Assembly: GCA_964446585.1 (NCBI GenBank)
Contig: CAYUPI010000037.1
Span: forward strand, 1 to 58,112
Direction of reading: 5' to 3'
From: CAYUPI01 sp964446585
Lineage (GTDB): Bacteria > Verrucomicrobiota > Verrucomicrobiia > Limisphaerales > UBA8199
DNA: 58,112 nucleotides
The position numbers and the translations under genes are program-made. The first letter of the stretch is position 1; each line of letters starts with the position of its first letter. This document shows, piece after piece, positions 36,708 to 45,682 of the stretch. The notes beneath the pieces are model-generated. The model did not search any database, had not been told where the DNA came from, and saw only the letters and a program-made list of their open reading frames with translations.

Positions 36708-37886
36708 ATGGCTGAATTCAAATTTCCCTGTCCCGCTTGCTACCAGAACATCATCTGTGATGAACTCTGGTGTGGCCAGCAGATCAAGTGCCCCTCGTGC
36801 AATGTCGATTTGGTTGTGCCGCAAAAAGAGGCCGTCGCCGCGAGCTCCTCTCTTGTGCCCGAAGTGCCCGCTGGCCCGGCCAAGCTCTCCATTGGCCGGC
36901 CACAGCCAGGGCTAACGGGCGCGGCGCATCCCGCGCAGAAATTCATTCCCAGCCTCGGGCAAACCAAGGTTGCTGCGCCGAAGAAGAATCACCTGCTCAC
37001 GATCGCCAAGATCGCCGCGGTGGTTATTGTGCTCGGAGTGGGTGGATACTTTGGCTACGGCTGGCTCAGCAAGTATCAGGAAAAGGCGAACGAAAAGCGG
37101 CGAGCCGCGGAGAAAAATGCCGATGGCGGAGAGGTGGGCCATATCGCCGATCTTTACAATGTGCTCGACGCGACGGACCCGAACAAGATGGGACGGTCGG
37201 GAGGATCTGGCTCCGGCCCGAGAGCAAGCCGCATCGCCCGCTCAGCAACGGTGGCGGTGCCCGCCGATGGAAGCACGCCTGCCCCGGATGTCACAGACAA
37301 GCAGTTGCCAGTCATCGCTCCTGTCTGGACACTCGATGTCGCCAGCGCGACGATTCCCGAAGGGCAACTCAACGGGAAAGTAGCCGGCACTAATTTTACC
37401 GCCGACAGCGCGCGCATCGACCGCGTCGGCACCGCCCAGGTGCTTGCATTGCGACAAGGCACGGGTCCTTCGCCCGATCGCGAGCTGTTGGTCTATCTGC
37501 ACCTCAACCCTGGCGAGACGCTGGCAGGACATAATTGGACTGTGTCCCAGGAGATGAGGCCACCGGCCGCGCCACAGGTATTGAAGCGTTGGAAAACCGA
37601 CCCCAAGTTCGCGCCACAACAAAAATTCTTTAGCACTGGTTACGCGATGAAACTCGAGCTCGGCCAGACCAATGAAAGCGGACTACCAGGAAAGATTTTC
37701 CTCGCTCTGCCCGATCCTGAGCAGAGCGTGGTTGCTGGTCTTTTCAGGCTTCCGCCTGTGCCGGCCGACGCGACCGTGCAAGCCAGTGCTCAGCCGGTCA
37801 TCAACCAGGCCCCCGCACCGGCGGCAACCGCTCCGGCCTCCCCCAATCGAGCCGCGTTTGACAAACGTTACGGCACCAAGCGTTGA
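36708..37886 (+). CDS. Zinc-ribbon single-pass membrane protein of unknown function
   Basis: A 392-residue protein. The N-terminus is a zinc ribbon (FPCPACYQNIICDELWCGQQ, then KCPSC) typical of many uncharacterised Verrucomicrobia and Planctomycetes proteins. A transmembrane helix lies at about residues 101-121 (AVVIVLGVGGYFGYGWL). The outer part is a beta-rich domain (WTLDVASATIPEGQLNGKVA) ending in a Pro/Ala-rich tail. The cytoplasmic zinc ribbon and exported domain suggest a sensor or assembly factor, but nothing more can be said. The following gene on the other strand is queG. Confidence 0.7.
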   Translation: MAEFKFPCPACYQNIICDELWCGQQIKCPSCNVDLVVPQKEAVAASSSLVPEVPAGPAKLSIGRPQPGLTGAAHPAQKFIPSLGQTKVAAPKKNHLLTIAKIAAVVIVLGVGGYFGYGWLSKYQEKANEKRRAAEKNADGGEVGHIADLYNVLDATDPNKMGRSGGSGSGPRASRIARSATVAVPADGSTPAPDVTDKQLPVIAPVWTLDVASATIPEGQLNGKVAGTNFTADSARIDRVGTAQVLALRQGTGPSPDRELLVYLHLNPGETLAGHNWTVSQEMRPPAAPQVLKRWKTDPKFAPQQKFFSTGYAMKLELGQTNESGLPGKIFLALPDPEQSVVAGLFRLPPVPADATVQASAQPVINQAPAPAATAPASPNRAAFDKRYGTKR

Positions 37887-37913
37887 GTTCACCGAAGCAC
37901 TGGCGCGCTGGCT

Positions 37914-39050
37914 TCATGCTTTGCCGTCGCCAGCGTCAGCTCGCCCGCGGATTTGCGCCATAGCCCAAACGGCATGCTCCGCGATCAGCGGCTCGGGATC
38001 AGCCGCCGCCTTTTGCAGCGCCCCCAAGGCGCGTTCGTCGCCGACATTTCCGAGCGCGACACACACGTTGCGAAGCAGGCCGCGGCGTTTCACGCGCAGA
38101 ATTGGCGTGCCGCTGAATTTCTGCCGAAAAGCGTTTTCATCCAGCTTTAATAACTCCACCAGGTCCGGCGCCTCCAGGTCGGGCCGCGAGTGGTCTTTCA
38201 TCAATTTTCCTTCCTGGGCGAACCGGTTCCACGGGCAAACCGCAAGGCAATCGTCGCAGCCGAAAACCCGATTGCCCAGAGCAGAACGCAATTCCGCCGG
38301 GATCGGCCCTTTGAGCTCAATCGTCAGGTAAGAAATGCAGCGGCGCGCATCGAGCACGAATGGCGCGGAAATGGCGGCGGTCGGACAGGCAGCGAGGCAA
38401 CGCGCGCACGTACCGCACCGGTTGGTTTCCGGCGCATCCGGTTCGAGGCTCAGCGTGCTAAGGATTTCGCCCAGGAAAAACCAGTTGCCCAATTTTCGCC
38501 CGATCAAATTCGTGTGTTTCCCGACAAATCCCAGCCCGGAGCGCTGGGCCAGGTCACGCTCCAGCAGTGGCCCGGTATCCACATACCACAGCGAGCGAAT
38601 ACCTTGTCCGCCCAATAGGTTCACGAAGTTCGTGAGCGATTTCAAGCGCGCTCCAATCACTTTGTGGTAGTCCGCGGAGCGCGCGTAGCGGGCTATCACG
38701 CCGACATAGTTGAACGTATTGCCTTGCCGAGCGGGCACAGGTGTACCGTTGCTTACGGATTCTGAGCCCGGGCCACCATCGCTCTTCGCCCCTCGCCTCT
38801 CTTGCCTCGTCTCTCTCTCCTCGACCCCGCCATAGCTCACGGCCAACGTGATAATGGTCCTCACTCCCGGCAAAACCTGCCGGGGGTCCACGCGCTTGTT
38901 CGCATTGCGCTCCAGGTATCCCATCTCGCCGTGCAAACCGGCGGCCAACCAGCCCTCAAGTCGTGGGCCGGACTCTGGCGGTTCTGCAGAAGTGAATCGA
39001 CAATCGTCAAATCCGAGTTCCCGTGCTCGCTGCCGGATGGCTTCTTTCAT
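37914..39050 (-). CDS. queG: Epoxyqueuosine reductase
   Basis: A 378-residue cobalamin-dependent iron-sulfur enzyme for the last step of queuosine synthesis on tRNA. Two 4Fe-4S motifs are seen: CGTCARCLAACPTAAI and CDDCLAVCPWNRFAQ. The conserved YARSADYHKV with its catalytic Asp and the SGLGFVGKHTNLIGRKLGNW cobalamin region are present. The C-terminus is a HEAT-repeat segment (ALGALQKAAADPEPLIAEHA). Residues about 76-110 (38721-38825) are a low-complexity stretch not found in typical QueG. The ATG overlaps the aroK stop by four bases, so the two are translationally coupled. Confidence 0.93.
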   Translation of the reverse strand: MKEAIRQRARELGFDDCRFTSAEPPESGPRLEGWLAAGLHGEMGYLERNANKRVDPRQVLPGVRTIITLAVSYGGVEERETRQERRGAKSDGGPGSESVSNGTPVPARQGNTFNYVGVIARYARSADYHKVIGARLKSLTNFVNLLGGQGIRSLWYVDTGPLLERDLAQRSGLGFVGKHTNLIGRKLGNWFFLGEILSTLSLEPDAPETNRCGTCARCLAACPTAAISAPFVLDARRCISYLTIELKGPIPAELRSALGNRVFGCDDCLAVCPWNRFAQEGKLMKDHSRPDLEAPDLVELLKLDENAFRQKFSGTPILRVKRRGLLRNVCVALGNVGDERALGALQKAAADPEPLIAEHAVWAMAQIRGRADAGDGKA

Positions 39051-39586
39051 CGAGCAACGGCTTGCACCAGACGAAACTGATGAATCACTTGACCGGCGAC
39101 TTCGCGCAGTGGCCGCAGTTCAGTGTTCACTAACACGTCGGCCTGCCGGTAGTAGGGTCCGCGCTCGGTCAACAACTGCCTGATTTTTTCTATTGGCTGA
39201 GGCTCGTTCAGTAGGGGCCGATGGCTCTGATGGCGCACTCTCTCAAGAATCTTCTCCGGCGAGGCCCACAAACAAACTACCAGCGCGTGGCGTTTCAGGC
39301 TTGTCAGATTGGCTTCATTGGCAGGGAGGCCACCACCTGTCGCAATCACTGTCTTCTTTCGCCGCTCCAATTCTTCCACGAGACCCCGTTCCATTTCCCT
39401 GAACGCCGGCTCGCCTTCGTCCTGGAAAATCTGGCGAACGGTTTTGCCAGCCCTGCTCTCGATGACGTGATCGGTGTCCAGGAAAGTGAAGTGCAGCGCG
39501 TCCGCCACCAGACGGCCCACGGAAGATTTGCCCGTCCCCATAAACCCGATTAGCGCAAGATTCTCGATTTGCCGGGTGGCGAGCAT
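39047..39586 (-). CDS. aroK: Shikimate kinase
   Basis: A 179-residue P-loop kinase that phosphorylates shikimate. The Walker A loop is LIGFMGTGKSSVGRL, followed by DTDHVIESRAGKTVRQIFQD (shikimate-binding Asp and Arg) and the ATGGGLPANEANL segment. The LID region is RVRHQSHRPLLNEP with the conserved Arg. It overlaps the start of queG by four bases (ATGA). The upstream gap to the next minus-strand gene is about 300 bases and contains a 47-residue plus-strand frame. Confidence 0.93.
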   Translation of the reverse strand: MLATRQIENLALIGFMGTGKSSVGRLVADALHFTFLDTDHVIESRAGKTVRQIFQDEGEPAFREMERGLVEELERRKKTVIATGGGLPANEANLTSLKRHALVVCLWASPEKILERVRHQSHRPLLNEPQPIEKIRQLLTERGPYYRQADVLVNTELRPLREVAGQVIHQFRLVQAVAR

Positions 39587-39746
39587 GACAATGACATAGC
39601 CGATTTTGCGCCTCTTCGCACGAAGATTCTCCGGTGGTCCGTCGTAAGCTTTTTGCTGAGGTCGTCATCAAAATTCTCTCCAGGGAGCCCGCTTTATGGT
39701 GGCCGGTCACAAGTTTTTGTAGTAAGAGAAACCAACGGAACTGAGT

Positions 39747-39890
39747 ATGACCGGGGGCTTCAGAATCGTCATCACGCTTGTGGCCTGGACGTTTGCCACG
39801 CTCGCCCTGCTCGTTGTCGGTTATCTCGGCTGGAAAGAAATCCAGTCACGCCTCCGCCGTCGGAGGCATCATCGCCATCGGGAGCATTAA
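39747..39890 (+). CDS. 47-residue single-pass membrane peptide with a basic tail
   Basis: Short open frame encoding MTGGFRIVITLVAWTFATLA, then LLVVGYLGWKEIQSRLR and a tail RRRRHHRHREH. It has one clear membrane helix and a strongly basic, His-rich C-terminus. A weak purine-rich stretch (ggaactgag) lies just upstream. Its last four bases overlap the stop of nfo on the other strand. It resembles no family known to me, and the frame is short, so it could be chance. The membrane-plus-basic-tail layout and tight placement between two genes favour a real microprotein. Confidence 0.5.
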   Translation: MTGGFRIVITLVAWTFATLALLVVGYLGWKEIQSRLRRRRHHRHREH

Positions 39891-40735
39891 TCCTTTTGTA
39901 ACGACCGCAGCGTCGCCAGGTTCTGGACGTCTTCGTGGAGATCTTCCGACTTGGGCGTCTCCAAACAGCCGGGGTGATTTCTGAAGCGCGCATCGTTGAC
40001 GACGTGCCGAAACCCCTCCTTTCCGATTTCACCCAGGCCGATGTGCGCATGCCGATCCACCCGCGAGCCGAGCCCTGTTTTTGAGTCGTTCAAATGAAAT
40101 GCCAGGATTTGTTTCAATCCGATGAGTCGCTCGATTTCGCGAATCGGTTTACGCCAGCCCTTCGGTGCTCGGAGGTCGTATCCCGCCGCGAACAAATGGG
40201 CGGTATCGAGACAAACCCCGAGGCGTTCAGGTTTTTTCACGCGATCGTAAATCGCCGCGAGATGCTCCATCTTGTAGCCCAGACAGGTCCCCTGCCCCGC
40301 CGTGTTTTCCAGCGCAATCCGGACCGGTGATCGCCTTGTCGCAGCAAAGGCCTCGTCGAGACCGGCGACGATCTGTTTGAGACCAACCGTTTCGCCGGCG
40401 CCCAGGTGCGCGCCCGGATGCAGGACCAGAAACGGCAGCCCAAGCTCGGTGGCGAACTGGATCTCCTGGACCAACGATTTGATCGAACGCTCGCGGTTGG
40501 ATGACGCCGGTGCGCCCAGGTTGATCAGGTAGCCCGTATGGCCGAAAACGCATGAGAAAGCGTTGGTCGTCCGCTCGTTTCTGTACAAGGCCAGGGCCTG
40601 AGGCGAAGGCGGCTTGCCGAACCACTGCATGTTGTTTTTGACGAAAAGCTGGACGACCTCGCAGTGAATGGTCCGGCCCCGCTCGAGCGCCCTCCACGCC
40701 CCGCCGCTGGTGGACATGTGGGCGCCGAACTTCAT
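39887..40735 (-). CDS. nfo: Endonuclease IV (AP endonuclease)
   Basis: A 282-residue base-excision repair enzyme cutting DNA at abasic sites, with three zinc ions. Start: MKFGAHMSTSGGAWRALERG. Zinc ligands are visible in LENTAGQGTCLGYKMEHLA (Glu), CLDTAHLFAAGYDL (Asp, His) and HLNDSKTGLGSRVDRHAHIG (His, Asp, His), followed by GEIGKEGF. All core residues appear intact. The gene is single, with no close same-strand partner other than the HpcH/HpaI aldolase gene 31 bases upstream. Confidence 0.95.
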   Translation of the reverse strand: MKFGAHMSTSGGAWRALERGRTIHCEVVQLFVKNNMQWFGKPPSPQALALYRNERTTNAFSCVFGHTGYLINLGAPASSNRERSIKSLVQEIQFATELGLPFLVLHPGAHLGAGETVGLKQIVAGLDEAFAATRRSPVRIALENTAGQGTCLGYKMEHLAAIYDRVKKPERLGVCLDTAHLFAAGYDLRAPKGWRKPIREIERLIGLKQILAFHLNDSKTGLGSRVDRHAHIGLGEIGKEGFRHVVNDARFRNHPGCLETPKSEDLHEDVQNLATLRSLQKD

Positions 40736-40766
40736 AGCGACGGTTGCCCTGAATCAGGAAGCCGTT

Positions 40767-41588
40767 TCACATGCCGCCCGCTGAGGCGGTCACGCGCGCT
40801 TTGCCGAACGGCCCCAGAAGTGCTGAAGCGCCCGCATCCATCAGCTCCAGGTCTGTCTTGGTCATGAAGAATTGAAAACCCTGTTTTTGATACTTCTTAA
40901 TGGCCTGCGGGGACAGTGCTGGCCGGCCAACGAACTTTCCGTGCTTTTTCGCCGCCGCGACGATTTTGGCCACCGCCTGGTCGAGCTTTGGTTCATCCTG
41001 ACGCCCGCGCAACCCCAGGGAGAAGGAGAGGTCGCTGGTGCCGATGAAAATCACATCCAGCCCCGGCGTAGCCGCGATCTCATCGATCTGCGCCAGCGCG
41101 GACGTGTCCTCCACCACCGTAACCACCAACACGTTGTCGTCGGCGAAATCGTAATAGTTTTCCGTCTCCGGCCAGCAGACCTTGGCCAGGTCGGCGCCAG
41201 ATCCGCGCAAACCGACCGGCGGATACCGGCAGGACGCGACCGCCTGCCTGGCCAATTGAGCTGTTCGCGTGAAAGGAAAGATCACGCCCAGCACGCCCGC
41301 ATCGAGAACGCGTTTCGCCATCCAAAGCTCGTTCACGGGCGGCCGCGCAAAGGGGAGCGCAGGCAGCCCGCGCATGGCCAGCACAATATTGCGCACTGTC
41401 TCCAGCGCGATCGGCGAGTGCTCCATCTCCATCCAGATGAAATCAAACCCCAGCCTGGCGGCATGCGCCGCCACTTCAACATTGTTTACCGTAATGACGA
41501 CCCCGATGACGGATTTGCCTTGTTTGAGCTGTGTCTTGACAGGGTTTTTCCATTTGGAGGAGCGGGGACTTGTGGATTTCGAGCGCAT
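40767..41588 (-). CDS. HpcH/HpaI-family class II aldolase
   Basis: A 273-residue protein of the pyruvate-dependent aldolase family that cleaves hydroxy-keto acids. Signatures: VIGVVITVNNVEVAAHAARL, FDFIWMEMEHSPI (metal Glu region), LGVIFPFTRTAQLARQAV and DVIFIGTSDLSFSLGL. The metal-binding residues of the family appear present. The true substrate is unknown; relatives act on 2-keto-3-deoxy sugars and aromatic-ring breakdown products. An N-terminal stretch rich in Ser and Lys (MRSKSTSPRSSKWKNPVK) precedes the core and may not be translated. Confidence 0.88.
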   Translation of the reverse strand: MRSKSTSPRSSKWKNPVKTQLKQGKSVIGVVITVNNVEVAAHAARLGFDFIWMEMEHSPIALETVRNIVLAMRGLPALPFARPPVNELWMAKRVLDAGVLGVIFPFTRTAQLARQAVASCRYPPVGLRGSGADLAKVCWPETENYYDFADDNVLVVTVVEDTSALAQIDEIAATPGLDVIFIGTSDLSFSLGLRGRQDEPKLDQAVAKIVAAAKKHGKFVGRPALSPQAIKKYQKQGFQFFMTKTDLELMDAGASALLGPFGKARVTASAGGM

Positions 41589-41689
41589 AGTTGGTAGAGA
41601 GATAGTGAACCGCTGCGACGGTTTTCAGGGAGTCTCACAACCGCGTCCAAATTCCTCAAGAACTTTGTGGAGAAGCACGAACACTAAGT

Positions 41690-41870
41690 TCGAAGGCCGA
41701 AATCCGAAGTCTGAAGCCCGAAAGGATTCCGAAACTCGAGAGGCTATTTCAGAACTGCGCGGCTCTCCAAAATCCAAATGACGAATGACGAAAAACGGTG
41801 CTATCGGAGCATTTTTAGGATTTGGTTTTTGCGTTTTTTTTCGTCATTTGTCATTCGTCATTCGTCATTT
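41690..41870. repeat. Inverted short-period island (gacgaatgac units) and ccgaaat island
   Basis: This gene-free stretch of about 310 bases (41589-41902) contains two islands. First, gaag/ccgaa-type irregular copies at about 41690-41740. Second, an inverted arrangement: aaatgacgaatgacgaaaaa (41776-41795) faces a stretch rich in gtcattcgtcatt at 41841-41870. The arms pair over about 22 bases and enclose T-rich sequence. No gene, promoter or RNA is evident otherwise. Confidence 0.75.
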
Positions 41871-41902
41871 GAGAACACTGCACTCGAGCAACTAACTCTA
41901 GC

Positions 41903-44401
41903 TCAGCGGCCGGACCCGGCTGGCCCTTTGATGAGCCAGGCTTCCGAAACCTGGCAGCCGCGGCCGTTGCCACCCAGGCCAGGTTCGCCAAACCAACTCA
42001 GGGTCACGTCGCCGCTTTCGATCGCTGCAGGCGGAAGGTCGAACTCGAGCGGCTTAATAGGATAGGGCCGGGTCAAATACGGGTGAATCTCAATGCGGTC
42101 ATTGGCCACGAGGCGAATTTTCTTGCTGCGGGTGTCGCCACCATAAACGACACGCAACTTGTAGCCTGCTTTTGGATCCAGGCCTGTGTATCGCATCTGC
42201 AAAGGTGTGTCGTAGAGTGTCTCGGCATGATCCATCCAGGAAACGCGGCGCGTTCCCTGGGTCGCCTCGTCTTCCACGTCCATCAACGGGTCTTGTTCGA
42301 ATCCGACTCGGGGTGATGCCATCGCGCCCGGGTCCTCCAGGAATCCAAGGCCGCGAACGAGGTGTGGCTGCTGCTGCACATTCCCAAGGTCATCATAGAA
42401 GCCGCCCGGACCTGAGTCGGTCCAGTGCACGATCTCCTGCAACGCTTTCACTCGCTCCGGCTCGGAGTTCAGGCCGCGAATTCTCGCGAACTGCGCTTTC
42501 AGCCAACGGCGGTTATTGAGCGGATACTCCAACGTGTCCAGGCTGGCGCCCCGATCCACACCAATGGCTCGATATTTCTTCACGCTCAACTGCATGCCGA
42601 TGCTTTGAAACAGAGCTTCGGCCAGCTCATGAACTCGGATCCGCAACCCTTCCGCGACGCGGTCCGAAAACGGCTGTTCCAGGATCTTCTCAGCGGCGGC
42701 CATGCCGGTCTCGGCGCGTTTGGCTCCGGCCATTTCGAGGGCGGCCATGGCCTGCGCTTCATGGCCCTGCTCGTGAATCAGGCGGCGGTGCACGTACGCG
42801 TCATAGTACGCTCGGAATAGAGCCTGTTGGAAACGCCAATTCTTCAGGTCGGCCGGCGAAGCCGCCTTCTCCATGTCTTGAAAATCCGCTAAAGTTACCT
42901 CGACATTTTTGTTGGTCAGGAGTGCTCCCTGCCAATTCCGTTCCAGCGCCAGCAAACCGTGAGCGAAGCTGTCAGAGAATTTGTCGCTAATGTAATAGCG
43001 GCTGTAATCGCGCAAAATGTCCTCAACCTTGCTGTCAGGATCCCAGCCGAGACCGCTCCACACGGCTTTGTTCACATCGTCGTTGCACCCCTCGGAATAA
43101 GTCAAAAAGCCAATCGTGCCCGGTTGCGTTATGCGGAAGATTACCGCCTCGCCCTCAGGTCGCGGATTGATGCACTCGCGCGCTTCGGTCACGGCGTAAG
43201 CCACGTCCCAATCAGGCACCGGAAACTGACACTGCCGCGAATGCGTGATGTCCGGGTAATGGCGGATCGGATATTGCCTTGGAACAAGCGCTCGCAATTT
43301 CGGCAGACTGACGCGCACCTGCGGCCCATAGACCACGCCGCCCAGCCAGGCCGGATGCTGCTTCTCCAGTATCTGCACGAATTCATCCAGCCAGGTCCGG
43401 TTGAAACTTTGGGGCGAAACCCACATCTGGGCCTTGGGATGAAATCGATGAAGGTTTTCGGTTTGTTTCTCCAGAAGCGCCATTAAATATTTTGGCTGTG
43501 TATGACCCGGATCGCCGCCCGGCACGAACACCACATCCACTCGCGGCAGCTTCCGAAAGACGTCGCCCCATTCTTGCAACGCAAATTCGACCGTCTTCGG
43601 ATCGGAATAATCGCGGTCCATCGCCGGATACCAAATCCAGACATCCAGGCCGTAGGAATCAGCCACACGCGACATTCCTGTCATCATCTCCATTTGCGGT
43701 CGCGGGAAATGGGGACTGCTGGAGGCGTCGTCCGAGCGGGGTGGGATCAGCTCGATCGCATTGCAGCCGAAAACGGCGAGGTCGCGAAAATATTGCTCCC
43801 ACACGGGGAGGTCCCAGGCATCATAAGAATTGCATTTTGGCCGGTAGCCCAACTGGTGACCGCGCAGCGGGTACTTCGGCGAGGTCGCAATGTCTGCATC
43901 TACGTTAAGCGTGATGCTCCCGGGCCGCATATGCAGCTCGCGCAGCAGGCGGCCAACACCGAACAAGACTCCGCGCGCATCGTTTCCGATGACCAAGACC
44001 GACGGTTGGGGCGCGTCGCGCCGGACGCAGAGGCGATAACCCTCGGCTCCGGTTGCTTGAGTGTTGCGCAACTCCCTGACGTCGGGACCGCCAAAAGCGT
44101 CAAGCAGCGACTTAGGTCCAACCGCGATGACTGGCGTCGCCCGTGATGCCGCGGCGGGCCACTCGGTGAGCTCCGGCCAGCGGATGCGCGTTCGTTTCTC
44201 GACTTCCTCCACCAGCATCTTCACCGCCTGCTTTTCGGGGCCGGTGAGACTCCCCGGCGCCACAACGACACCGTTGGTGAGGTCGATCGGGCCCGCGGCA
44301 CTAACTCTTAGCGGTAAGACGGCAAGGCCGAGAACTAACCCGACTAATCTAGCGTCTCTCAGAAATTTCTGGTGGGTCTTCCCTTCCATATCCCGTTGCA
44401 T
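41903..44401 (-). CDS. Secreted glycoside-hydrolase-like protein (GH20/GH67-like N-terminus)
   Basis: An 832-residue secreted protein with a signal peptide (LVGLVLGLAVLPLRVSAAG). The first domain (AVKMLVEEVEKRTRIRWPEL; VLVIGNDARGVLFGVGRLLR) resembles the alpha/beta domain preceding the barrel in GH20 and GH67 enzymes. It is followed by a TIM-barrel-like region (PLRGHQLGYRPKCNSYDAWD; DVVFVPGGDPGHT). The C-terminus (GYKLRVVYGGDTRSKKIRLV) looks like a carbohydrate-binding beta-sandwich. The catalytic pair is not certain. The ATG lies 10 bases after the stop of the dihydrolipoyl transferase gene upstream, so it is likely co-transcribed with the 2-oxoacid dehydrogenase genes, an odd pairing. Confidence 0.75.
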   Translation of the reverse strand: MQRDMEGKTHQKFLRDARLVGLVLGLAVLPLRVSAAGPIDLTNGVVVAPGSLTGPEKQAVKMLVEEVEKRTRIRWPELTEWPAAASRATPVIAVGPKSLLDAFGGPDVRELRNTQATGAEGYRLCVRRDAPQPSVLVIGNDARGVLFGVGRLLRELHMRPGSITLNVDADIATSPKYPLRGHQLGYRPKCNSYDAWDLPVWEQYFRDLAVFGCNAIELIPPRSDDASSSPHFPRPQMEMMTGMSRVADSYGLDVWIWYPAMDRDYSDPKTVEFALQEWGDVFRKLPRVDVVFVPGGDPGHTQPKYLMALLEKQTENLHRFHPKAQMWVSPQSFNRTWLDEFVQILEKQHPAWLGGVVYGPQVRVSLPKLRALVPRQYPIRHYPDITHSRQCQFPVPDWDVAYAVTEARECINPRPEGEAVIFRITQPGTIGFLTYSEGCNDDVNKAVWSGLGWDPDSKVEDILRDYSRYYISDKFSDSFAHGLLALERNWQGALLTNKNVEVTLADFQDMEKAASPADLKNWRFQQALFRAYYDAYVHRRLIHEQGHEAQAMAALEMAGAKRAETGMAAAEKILEQPFSDRVAEGLRIRVHELAEALFQSIGMQLSVKKYRAIGVDRGASLDTLEYPLNNRRWLKAQFARIRGLNSEPERVKALQEIVHWTDSGPGGFYDDLGNVQQQPHLVRGLGFLEDPGAMASPRVGFEQDPLMDVEDEATQGTRRVSWMDHAETLYDTPLQMRYTGLDPKAGYKLRVVYGGDTRSKKIRLVANDRIEIHPYLTRPYPIKPLEFDLPPAAIESGDVTLSWFGEPGLGGNGRGCQVSEAWLIKGPAGSGR

Positions 44402-44411
44402 AGATTTGCCC

Positions 44412-45620
44412 TTAGAGTTTTTCCGGATTGGCAAGTAGTTGAGCTATCCGCGTCAGCAACCGGCCTGCCCCACCACCATCGATCACCCGGTGATCGAAAC
44501 TCACTGTCAGGTTGGCCTCCATGACTGGAACGAACGCAGCTTTAGTTTCGTCCCAACTCGGCACGCGCCGGGCCGCGCCCATCCCCAGAACCAGCGTCTG
44601 CTCCGGCAGCGGGATTGGCGTCGCCCAGGTCAGGCCGAAGGTGCCGAAGTTGGTCACGGTTGCGATTGAACTGCCGGTGGCATCGGACGGCAACTTCCGC
44701 TGTTGGGCCAGCTCAAGCAGCTCGTTGTAGCGCGGAACCAGCTCCAGCAGCGGGCGCTTATCCGCGTTCCGAATTACCGGCACCAGCACTCCCTGCATAG
44801 CTTCGACGGCAACGCCGATATCAATGGACGAAGGATGAACAATCTTGTTGCCAATCAGCCGTCCCGCGGGAGCACTGTTCTCGGCCAGAGCCAAGGCTAA
44901 AGCGCGCAACGCGTACAACGCCGGGCCGGGCTTTTGCGCCGCAGCTTTGCGGTGCTTGAAGAGTGGATCCAGACAAACCGCCATCCCTACCGTCGCCAGC
45001 GGGCGCGTCCAACTTCGGCGCATGGCGTCTGCCACGGCTACACGCATGCTCGAAGCCGGGCTTTGCTCCTGCTGGTCCAACTGTGCGACAAACTTTTCGA
45101 AATCCTGGATCGTCACGCGGCCACCCGCTCCGCTGCCGGCAAGGCTGGCGAGGTCGGCGGCATGCAACCCCAGCTCCGCCATTCGCGCTTTCAACCGGGG
45201 CGACATATAGCTCGCGCCAGCAGCGTTTGCCGGCACCGGTAAGCCGCGGACCGTCGGATGGACAGAGTGATGCGCTCCGTCTCTATGGTCATGATTGTGG
45301 GTCTCCGCGTGAGCGGTCGTCCGTTCCTCGTCGCTGTGGGGCACTGGCGCAGAGATGCCCAGACGCTCGGCATCCTCGACACTTGCTTCCAGGTAGCCCA
45401 GCGTTGCGCCGACGGGGTAACTCTGGCCGACTTTGACGAGCAGTTTCTCGACTCGCCCCGGGCAAGGCGCGGTCACATTCATCGTCGCCTTGTTGGTTTC
45501 GACCTCGATGATGTCCTGGTCTGCATAGGCCTGGTCGCCGACCTGGACGAGAAGGTTAACGACTGTGGCTTCGGCAATGGACTCACCGAGTTGCGGCATG
45601 ATGATGGGAATCGAGGGCAT
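44412..45620 (-). CDS. 2-oxoacid dehydrogenase E2 (dihydrolipoyl acyltransferase)
   Basis: A 402-residue E2 core protein. It has a lipoyl domain with the modified Lys in ETNKATMNVTAP, a linker rich in His and Glu, and a peripheral-subunit-binding domain (YMSPRLKARMAELGLHAADL). The catalytic domain ends in TVSFDHRVIDGGGAGRLL with the active His and Asp. It is part of pyruvate or branched-chain 2-oxoacid dehydrogenase. With E1beta and E1alpha immediately upstream it forms one transcription unit. No E3 gene is in this window. Typical E2 chains are longer; one lipoyl domain is present. Confidence 0.92.
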   Translation of the reverse strand: MPSIPIIMPQLGESIAEATVVNLLVQVGDQAYADQDIIEVETNKATMNVTAPCPGRVEKLLVKVGQSYPVGATLGYLEASVEDAERLGISAPVPHSDEERTTAHAETHNHDHRDGAHHSVHPTVRGLPVPANAAGASYMSPRLKARMAELGLHAADLASLAGSGAGGRVTIQDFEKFVAQLDQQEQSPASSMRVAVADAMRRSWTRPLATVGMAVCLDPLFKHRKAAAQKPGPALYALRALALALAENSAPAGRLIGNKIVHPSSIDIGVAVEAMQGVLVPVIRNADKRPLLELVPRYNELLELAQQRKLPSDATGSSIATVTNFGTFGLTWATPIPLPEQTLVLGMGAARRVPSWDETKAAFVPVMEANLTVSFDHRVIDGGGAGRLLTRIAQLLANPEKL

Positions 45621-45682
45621 GGGAAAAAATCAGAACGGAGTAATGTGGCGGTGCAGTGTTGGAGTGGTGGAGCGATCAATGG

